A stretch of DNA of 64,000 bases, taken from assembly GCA_034435955.1 (NCBI GenBank), contig DAOTWA010000084.1:1-64000 (forward strand). The letters run 5' to 3'. Of this stretch, positions 58,604-64,000 are shown piece by piece (the first letter of the stretch is position 1; every line of letters begins with the position of its first letter). The notes beneath the pieces are model-generated. The model was not told the DNA's origin. It made no database searches and saw only the letters and a program-made list of their open reading frames with translations. This DNA comes from DAOTWA01 sp034435955 (GTDB lineage Bacteria > Chloroflexota > Anaerolineae > Anaerolineales > Anaerolineaceae). The position numbers were made by a program, and so were the translations under genes.

Positions 58604-58969
58604 ATGGCCAAGTACAAGCAGTATACGGTCGAGCGCGAGACGCCGCCCATGCGCCGGGAGATCCACCCGGTATGGCGCGGGATTGGATTTGCGCTGATGG
58701 TCATTTTCCCGGTCATCTCCTATTTTGGAGCAGTGGCGATCCTTCAGGAGAACGCCAAGCGCAACTGGGTGCAAATCCAGCCCGAATTCCTCGCCAGGGG
58801 GGCCGATCCGCTGCTGTACGTAAAGATTTTTCTAACGGTCGTGCTGGTGCTCGTTCTATATATTCTATTCATGGTGGTGACCTTCCTTGCCGACCGGTTG
58901 TTTGGGCCGCCCCGTTATGGTCCGCTGGATTCACCCGAGATCCCCTACAAGGGGCGGAAGCGCTATTAA
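58604..58969 (+). CDS. Small two-helix membrane protein within hydroxylase set 3
   Basis: 121 aa, no family recognised. A basic N-terminus (MAKYKQYTVERE, RREIHPVWRG) leads to helix 1 (about 26-46), then a loop of about 25 residues and helix 2 (72-97). The basic tail ends PPRYGPLDSPEIPYKGRKRY. Both ends should be cytoplasmic. It starts 3 bp after the FAD/Fe-S gene and is followed by the Mo gene, so it may anchor this enzyme to the membrane or link it to quinones. That role is inferred. Confidence 0.8.
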   Translation: MAKYKQYTVERETPPMRREIHPVWRGIGFALMVIFPVISYFGAVAILQENAKRNWVQIQPEFLARGADPLLYVKIFLTVVLVLVLYILFMVVTFLADRLFGPPRYGPLDSPEIPYKGRKRY

Positions 58970-59042
58970 CCAGCGCCCAATACCGGTCTGAACGACAATG
59001 CGGGTTTTGAAAGAGGAAGCACCATCCTGAGCGGAGGTTCTT

Positions 59043-61265
59043 ATGGTTTATATCGGCAAGTCTGTCCCACGGGTTGATGCTGTGGCGAAGGTGCGCGGCG
59101 AAGCGCTTTATCCCGGGGACGTCAATCTGCCCAATCAGGCTTACATGAAAGTCCTGTTCGCACGCCGGCCGCATGCCATCGTCCGCAAGGTCGACACGAG
59201 CGCTGCGGAGAGCCTGCCCGGCGTGATTGCGGTGTTCACCGCTAAAGATGTACCCGTCAACGAATACGGTTTGCAAATCCCCGACCAGCCGGTGTTGTGC
59301 GGCCCGGTTTCGACAAACCCGTACGGCGACCGGGTGCGCTTTGTCGGCGATCGCATTGCGCTGGTGGTGGCCGAGAGCGAGGAGGTCGCCGCCAAGGCCT
59401 GCCAGCGCATCGTGGTCGAGTACGAAGACCTGCCGGTAATCACCGATCCGCTGCGGGCCATGCAGGAGGATGCTTTTCTACTGCACCCCGAGCGCGGATC
59501 CAATGTCTGTACCCGTTACCGCATCCGCAAAGGAGACGTGGAAGCCGGTTTCAAAGAAGCCGATGTCATCGTAGAAAGCGAGTACCGCACCCCGGCGCAG
59601 GAGCACGCCTATTTACAACCCGAAGCCGGGGTTGGCTACATCGATTCTGAAGGGCGAGTTACCGTGGTGGTGGCAGGCCAATGGGTGCATGAGGACCAGG
59701 AGCAAATTGCCCACTCGCTGAACCTACCGCTGGAGAAGGTGCGGGTGATCTATGCGGCCATCGGAGGCGCATTCGGCGGACGCGAGGATATGTCGGTGCA
59801 GATCATTCTCGCACTGGCGGCCATGCGACTTCACGAACGAGGGATCGATCGGCCGGTTAAAATTGTGTGGAGCCGCGAGGAATCCATCATCGGACACCAC
59901 AAGCGCCATCCCTACATCATCCAGACGCGTTGGGGGGCCAAGAAAGACGGTAAGCTGGTTGCCGCGGAGGTCAAGGTGATCGCTGACGGCGGCGCATACA
60001 TGTCCACCTCGAACAAAGTGTTGGGCAACGCCACGCTGATGTGCACCGGTCCGTACGAGATTCCCAATGTAAAGGTGGATTCGTACGCGGTCTACACCAA
60101 CAACCTGCCCAGTGGGGCGTTCCGGGGATTTGGCGGTCCGCAGGGGGCCTTTGCGGCTGAAATGCAGATGAACAAGCTGGCCGAGAAGCTGGGGATGGAT
60201 CCGGTGGAAATCCGCCGGCGGAACACGCTGAGGGAGGGGGCGCTGCTCTCGGTGGGCACCCCTCTGCCGAAAGGCGTCTCCATCACCGAGGTGGTCGAAC
60301 ACTGCGCCAAAAACTCAGGCTGGGAACTTACCGAGGATGGCTACCGCTTCAAAGGCAAGAGGAGCTGGGTGGTCCCCGGTCATGCGCATTTGAGGCGCGG
60401 GATCGGTTTTGCCTGCGCATTTAAGAATGTGGGATTCTCCTTCGGGGCGCCCGAGAATTCCTGGGCGACCATCGAGCTGCACGGCCATGCCGAGATCGAG
60501 CGTGTGGTGTTGCACGCCGCTGGCGCCGATGTGGGCCAGGGCGCCCACACCGTGTTTGCCCAGATGGCGGCCTCAGCGGTAGGTGTACCGCTCGAAAAAG
60601 TGGAGCTGGTGGTCTCGGATACGGCCCGAACGGACAACTCGGGCAGTTCGTCGGCTTCACGCATGACCTTCATGGCCGGGAACGCCATCCGCGGCGCGGC
60701 CGAAGCCGCTCTGGAGAAGTGGCGCAACGAAGAGCGCCCGGCGGTGGCCACGTTCACCTACCGCCCGCCGCGCACCACCCCGTTCGACCCGGAGACAGGC
60801 AAATCCGAGCCCAATTTCGCCTACGGGTATGTGTCTGAGGCGGTCGAGGTTGAGGTAGATACCGAAACCGGTCAGGTGCGATTGCTGAACGTATATTGCG
60901 CCAACGATGTGGGTAAGGCCATCAATCCAGGTCTGGTGCAGGGACAGATCGAGGGGGGTGTGGTTCAAGCGCAGGGCTACGCCATTCTGGAGAATTTTAT
61001 CCAAAAGGATGGATACGTGCTCACATCGACCCTATCCACCTACCTGATCCCCGGCGTGTTGGATATACCAGAGCGGGTGGAATCACTGGTGCTGGAGTAC
61101 AACGATCCGATCGGTCCGTGGGGAGCGCGCGGCATGGGAGAGATGCCCTTCCTGCCGCTGGCGCCGGCCGTCATGGACGCGGTTCATGCCGCCACCGGGG
61201 TGTGGTTCGACGAGTTTCCGCTCACGCCCGAGCGAGTGCTCAAAGAGCTGAGCGAGAGAGGTTGA
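59043..61265 (+). CDS. Molybdenum hydroxylase Mo-binding subunit (CoxL/XdhA-like), set 3
   Basis: 740 aa without an Fe-S domain. PRVDAVAKVRGEALYPGDV at the start, IGGAFGGREDMSVQ, SGAFRGFGGPQGAF and catalytic E700 in GARGMGEMPF define the family. The substrate loop cannot be assigned. AGCGGAGG precedes ATG 59043. It is followed by a 13-bp hairpin and then the YqeB-like gene. Confidence 0.95.
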   Translation: MVYIGKSVPRVDAVAKVRGEALYPGDVNLPNQAYMKVLFARRPHAIVRKVDTSAAESLPGVIAVFTAKDVPVNEYGLQIPDQPVLCGPVSTNPYGDRVRFVGDRIALVVAESEEVAAKACQRIVVEYEDLPVITDPLRAMQEDAFLLHPERGSNVCTRYRIRKGDVEAGFKEADVIVESEYRTPAQEHAYLQPEAGVGYIDSEGRVTVVVAGQWVHEDQEQIAHSLNLPLEKVRVIYAAIGGAFGGREDMSVQIILALAAMRLHERGIDRPVKIVWSREESIIGHHKRHPYIIQTRWGAKKDGKLVAAEVKVIADGGAYMSTSNKVLGNATLMCTGPYEIPNVKVDSYAVYTNNLPSGAFRGFGGPQGAFAAEMQMNKLAEKLGMDPVEIRRRNTLREGALLSVGTPLPKGVSITEVVEHCAKNSGWELTEDGYRFKGKRSWVVPGHAHLRRGIGFACAFKNVGFSFGAPENSWATIELHGHAEIERVVLHAAGADVGQGAHTVFAQMAASAVGVPLEKVELVVSDTARTDNSGSSSASRMTFMAGNAIRGAAEAALEKWRNEERPAVATFTYRPPRTTPFDPETGKSEPNFAYGYVSEAVEVEVDTETGQVRLLNVYCANDVGKAINPGLVQGQIEGGVVQAQGYAILENFIQKDGYVLTSTLSTYLIPGVLDIPERVESLVLEYNDPIGPWGARGMGEMPFLPLAPAVMDAVHAATGVWFDEFPLTPERVLKELSERG

Positions 61266-61271
61266 GAGGAG

Positions 61272-61305
61272 GGAGGGGCTTTTCAGGACAGAGAAAGGCC
61301 CCTCC
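61272..61305 (+). other. Strong intercistronic hairpin
   Basis: GGAGGGGCTTTTC (61272-61284) pairs with GAAAGGCCCCTCC (61293-61305) over 13 bp with one G-T wobble and an 8-nt loop. There is no T-tract, so it is not a standard terminator. Its 5' arm holds the only GGAGG near the YqeB-like start and would hide it. Confidence 0.6.
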
Positions 61306-61312
61306 AGATGCT

Positions 61313-62122
61313 ATGACAGGTTATGTGCTGGTAAGAGGCGGCGGTGATCTGGGCAGCGGGGCGGTGGTCCGGTTGGCACGAGCGGGGATACGCGCCCTAG
61401 TGCTGGAGGCAGCGCAGCCGCTGGCGGTCAGGCGGAAGGTGGCGTTCGCTGAGGCGGTCTACACGGGCGAGAGTGAAGTCGAAGAGCTGCGTGCAGTGCG
61501 CGTAGTCAATGTAAGCGAAATCCAGAACGCGTGGCGGCAAGGCTGGGTGCCGGTGATGGTCGATCCGCAGGCGGAGATACGCGGTGAGCTGCCGCCGGTG
61601 GCCATCGTAGATGCGCGAATGACCAAACGTCCGCCCGAGCTGGGTTTGGATGCGGCCCCGCTGGTAATCGGGCTGGGACCCGGCTTCGTGGCGGGGGAGA
61701 ACTGCCACGCGGTGGTCGAGACGATGCGCGGGCCAGACCTGGGGCGCGTGCTGTGGAATGGATCGGCGGCCAGCGACACCGGCCTGCCCGACCCGGTCTG
61801 GCTGCACCAGGCGGATCGCGTGCTGCGCGCGCCGTGCTCAGGCCGCTTTCAGGCGCGGGTGGAAATCGGCCAGCGCGTGCAGGAAGGCCAGGTGGTAGCC
61901 GAAGTCGATGGTCAGCCGGTGCGAACGGTATTCTCGGGGGTGGTGCGCGGATTGCTCCATTCGGGTCTGGACGTGCAGAAGGGGTTAAAGGTCGGCGATA
62001 TCGACCCGCGGGATGATCCGCGTCTGGCTTACCTCGTTTCGGACAAGGCACTGGCGGTGGGCGGGGGCGTGCTGGAAGCGGTGCTGGCGCGCAGAGAAAT
62101 CCGCGCGCAGTTGTGGGAGTAG
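61313..62122 (+). CDS. yqeB: YqeB-like selenium-dependent molybdenum hydroxylase accessory protein (EF2563 family)
   Basis: 269 aa. YVLVRGGGDLGSGAVVRLARAG is the family start, with IGLGPGFVAGENCHAVVETMRG in the middle and a biotinyl-lipoyl-like C-terminal part (VLRAPCSGRFQARVEIGQRVQEGQVVAEVDG). The family co-occurs with selenium-dependent hydroxylases and is thought to help make or insert the selenium-containing Mo centre. ATG 61313 is chosen over the open frame to 61118, which overlaps the hydroxylase gene. Confidence 0.9.
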   Translation: MTGYVLVRGGGDLGSGAVVRLARAGIRALVLEAAQPLAVRRKVAFAEAVYTGESEVEELRAVRVVNVSEIQNAWRQGWVPVMVDPQAEIRGELPPVAIVDARMTKRPPELGLDAAPLVIGLGPGFVAGENCHAVVETMRGPDLGRVLWNGSAASDTGLPDPVWLHQADRVLRAPCSGRFQARVEIGQRVQEGQVVAEVDGQPVRTVFSGVVRGLLHSGLDVQKGLKVGDIDPRDDPRLAYLVSDKALAVGGGVLEAVLARREIRAQLWE

Positions 62123-62125
62123 GCG

Positions 62126-63475
62126 TTGGAGCTGAAGCGGGCGCTCAGAGTGAAAAAGCCAGTACGCCTGGCGTTCACCGGCTCAGGTGGAAAGACAACC
62201 GCATTGTTCCGCCTGGCGCGCGAGCTTCCGCCGCCGGTTATCATCACCGCAACCACCCATCTTGGTGTCGAGCAGCTCGGCAAGGCCGACCGGCATCTCA
62301 TCCTGGAGCACCCTCGGCAGCTCGAGGGATGGGAGGATGAGTTGGCGCAGGGCGTGAGCGCGGTGACGGGCGCCCGCCAGCCCGACGGCCGCACTTCGGT
62401 CATGGAGGGTGAGCGCCTGGAAGCTCTGCGGGAAGCTGCAGAAAAGCTGGGCGCCAGCCTGTTGATTGAAGCCGACGGCTCGCGCCAGTTGCCGCTCAAG
62501 GCACCGGCGGAGCACGAACCGCCCATACCGGTATGGATCGAGGTGGTCGTGGTGGTGGCTGGTCTTTCCGGGATTGGGCGGCCGGTAGACGGCGGGCATG
62601 TCCACCGCGCGGAAATATTCAGCGAGCTGACCGGGCTGGCACCTGGAGAGGCAGTGACCTGGGAGGCGCTAAGGCGCGAGCTGGCGGACCCGCGCGGAGG
62701 TATGAAGAACATACCATCCGGCGCACGCAGAGTCGTTTTGCTTAACCAGGCGGATAACGCCGAACTGCGCGGGGGCGCGCATGATCTGGCGAAACGGCTG
62801 ATACCACCCTACCATGCCGCGCTGGTTGGAGCTGTGGGAATGCACGGTGCCGGCTTATCAAGCGAAGGCAGGCCGGTGTATGAAGTTATCGAACCGGCGG
62901 CGGGAATCGTGCTGGCGGCTGGCGGTTCTGTACGCCTCGGTCAACCCAAGCAGTTGCTCGCATGGCAGGGGGAGCCGCTCGTGCGTCGTGCGGCCAGGAC
63001 AGCGCTGGAGAGCGGCCTGTCTCCCGTGATTGTGGTCACCGGCGCGTATGGGGAGCAGGTTGCGCAGGCATTGGAGCACCTGCCAGTGACCATCATCCAC
63101 AATCCAGCATGGGAGGCAGGCCAGAGTACGTCGGTGCGCGCCGGATTGGGCGCATTGCCCGAAGAAATCGGGTCGGCAATGTTTTTCCTGTCAGACCAGC
63201 CATTCGTCACCGCCGAGCTGGTCGGGAAAATACTGGCGGCCCACCATCGCTCGCTGGCGCCGCTGGTGGCACCTCGTGTAGCCGGCCGGCGGGCCAATCC
63301 GGTGCTGTTTGACCGCGATGCCTTTGCCGAACTGGGCACTCTGAGCGGCGACGCGGGCGGGCGATCCCTTTTCGAGCGGTACCCTGCCGTATGGGTCGAG
63401 TGGGACGATCCTTCTCTGCTCGAGGATATCGATACACCGGAAGACGTCCGCCGCTTGACGGGAGAAGCAGGATGA
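62126..63475 (+). CDS. YqeC/MocA-like fusion protein
   Basis: 449 aa. Residues 1-250 match YqeC: a P-loop FTGSGGKTT (17-25), ITATTHLG, LLIEADGSRQLPLKAPAEHEP and SGIGRPVDGGHVHRAE. From about 258 a MobA-like nucleotidyltransferase starts: VLAAGGSVRLGQPKQLL, ending LLEDIDTPED. In E. coli these are separate genes (yqeC and ygfJ/mocA). The fused protein may couple selenium/Mo-centre maturation to cytidylylation of the cofactor. The TTG start lies 3 bp after the YqeB-like stop. Confidence 0.9.
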   Translation: MELKRALRVKKPVRLAFTGSGGKTTALFRLARELPPPVIITATTHLGVEQLGKADRHLILEHPRQLEGWEDELAQGVSAVTGARQPDGRTSVMEGERLEALREAAEKLGASLLIEADGSRQLPLKAPAEHEPPIPVWIEVVVVVAGLSGIGRPVDGGHVHRAEIFSELTGLAPGEAVTWEALRRELADPRGGMKNIPSGARRVVLLNQADNAELRGGAHDLAKRLIPPYHAALVGAVGMHGAGLSSEGRPVYEVIEPAAGIVLAAGGSVRLGQPKQLLAWQGEPLVRRAARTALESGLSPVIVVTGAYGEQVAQALEHLPVTIIHNPAWEAGQSTSVRAGLGALPEEIGSAMFFLSDQPFVTAELVGKILAAHHRSLAPLVAPRVAGRRANPVLFDRDAFAELGTLSGDAGGRSLFERYPAVWVEWDDPSLLEDIDTPEDVRRLTGEAG

Positions 63476-63503
63476 CCGGGATGATTGGTCCTCGGGGTGA
63501 GGC

Positions 63504-64000
63504 GTGATTGCAGCGGTTGTACTGGCCGCTGGGAGGTCCCAGCGCATGGGCCAACCCAAGATGCTGCTGCCATGGGGGAAAACGACAGTCATCGGCCAGG
63601 TCGTCGAAACGCTCGCCCGGGCGGGGGTAACCGAGATCGTGGTGGTCGCTGGCGGAGAGCGCGCAGAGGTGGAGAAAGCGCTGCAGGGGACGCCGGCGCA
63701 GGTCGTCTACAATCCCGGATACCGGGATGGCGAGATGCTGCATTCCTTCCAGGTAGGTCTGTCGAACCTGTTGGACCGGGATATTTCCGCGGCGCTGGTC
63801 GTCTTGGGTGATCAGCCGCAAATCGAGGAGAAGGTAGCGCGATCGGTGATAGAAGGCCAGCCGGCCGATCCCTACCGGATCGTGGTACCCAGCTATCGAC
63901 TGCGCCGCGGCCATCCCTGGTTGCTGCCGCGCGCCTGGTGGGAAGCGGTGATGGCGCTTAAACCGCCCAAGACTCTGCGCGATTTTCTCAGCGAGCACGA
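63504..64000 (+). CDS. Second MocA-like nucleotidyltransferase, cut by window end
   Basis: The first 165 codons, from GTG 63504. VVLAAGRSQRMGQPKMLLPWG is the sugar/cofactor nucleotidyltransferase signature; LVVLGDQPQ supplies the metal-binding aspartate, and VPSYRLRRGHP fits the MocA branch. Members attach CMP or GMP to molybdopterin. It closely parallels the transferase half of the preceding fusion, which suggests duplication with specialised partners. The C-terminus is outside the window. Confidence 0.9.
   Translation, partial: MIAAVVLAAGRSQRMGQPKMLLPWGKTTVIGQVVETLARAGVTEIVVVAGGERAEVEKALQGTPAQVVYNPGYRDGEMLHSFQVGLSNLLDRDISAALVVLGDQPQIEEKVARSVIEGQPADPYRIVVPSYRLRRGHPWLLPRAWWEAVMALKPPKTLRDFLSEH

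Noticed and set aside
42181..61265. Selenocysteine codons in the Mo hydroxylases
   Set aside because: No in-frame TGA is present. Enzymes of this type are known to carry a labile, non-Sec selenium ligand.
63207..63998. Minus-strand 263-codon ORF at the window end
   Set aside because: Opposite two clear MocA-like frames that carry the nucleotidyltransferase signature.
1..64000. CRISPR arrays, IS elements, prophage
   Set aside because: No regularly spaced repeats, no cas genes and no transposase or integrase frame was seen.

Overview
The window is a high-GC bacterial chromosome segment, most likely from Chloroflexota (Anaerolineae-like). This is inferred from gene content: a Gram-positive-style core (Asp23, FakA/DegV, PgpH-like HD hydrolase, YqeY, DgkA, L28 with two CxxC pairs) together with a complete late coenzyme F420 pathway, several molybdenum hydroxylases and a Ser/Thr kinase/PP2C/FHA signalling block. 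No transposase, phage gene or CRISPR array was seen. Coding density is high, with many 4-bp ATGA overlaps. Several transcripts look leaderless: a -10 box sits 6-12 nt before the start codon and there is no Shine-Dalgarno.

Layout. 0-5.1 kb (minus): the start of a truncated gene, a conserved unknown, tRNA-Arg, a PrsW-type protease, a radical-SAM protein pair and DUF503. 5.2-9.3 kb (plus): folC and lon, ending at a shared bidirectional terminator. 9.3-16.2 kb (minus): coiled-coil protein, coaD, recG, degV, fakA-like, asp23. rpmB reads the other way from its own promoter. 16.5-18.3 kb (minus): rpe and a membrane-anchored kinase. 18.3-21.2 kb (plus): a doubtful small ORF, an SH3-like protein, DUF971, an unknown helical protein, a 1-Cys peroxiredoxin and a small winged-helix protein. 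21.2-22.5 kb (minus): a DUF362 protein.

22.7-30.4 kb (plus) is a signalling and stress block: a kinase fused to a beta-propeller (apparently starting at CTG), a PP2C phosphatase, a J-domain/VWA fusion, a zinc-ribbon/FHA protein, a small unknown, an OmpR-type regulator, Hsp20, FmdB and a NarL-type regulator. 30.4-41 kb (minus): endonuclease IV-like, dgkA, ybeY, PgpH-like, yqeY, argH, argG, ComEA-like, DUF1385 and an M20 peptidase. argG has a 185-nt leader that looks like a ribosome-mediated arginine attenuator: a leaderless, Arg-rich 30-codon peptide followed by an intrinsic terminator.

41.1-64 kb (plus) is one long metabolic island. It holds three molybdenum-hydroxylase sets, each with a different domain arrangement, an SsnA-type aminohydrolase and an XdhC protein. 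It also holds the accessory genes of selenium-dependent molybdenum hydroxylases (YqeB-like, YqeC fused to a MocA-like transferase, and a second MocA-like gene cut by the window end). Embedded in it is an F420 block (npdG, cofE, a 2H phosphoesterase, cofD, cofC, a luciferase-like F420 oxidoreductase). The likely theme is catabolism of purines or other N-heterocycles, with F420 as a possible hydride carrier. That link is inferred from gene order alone.
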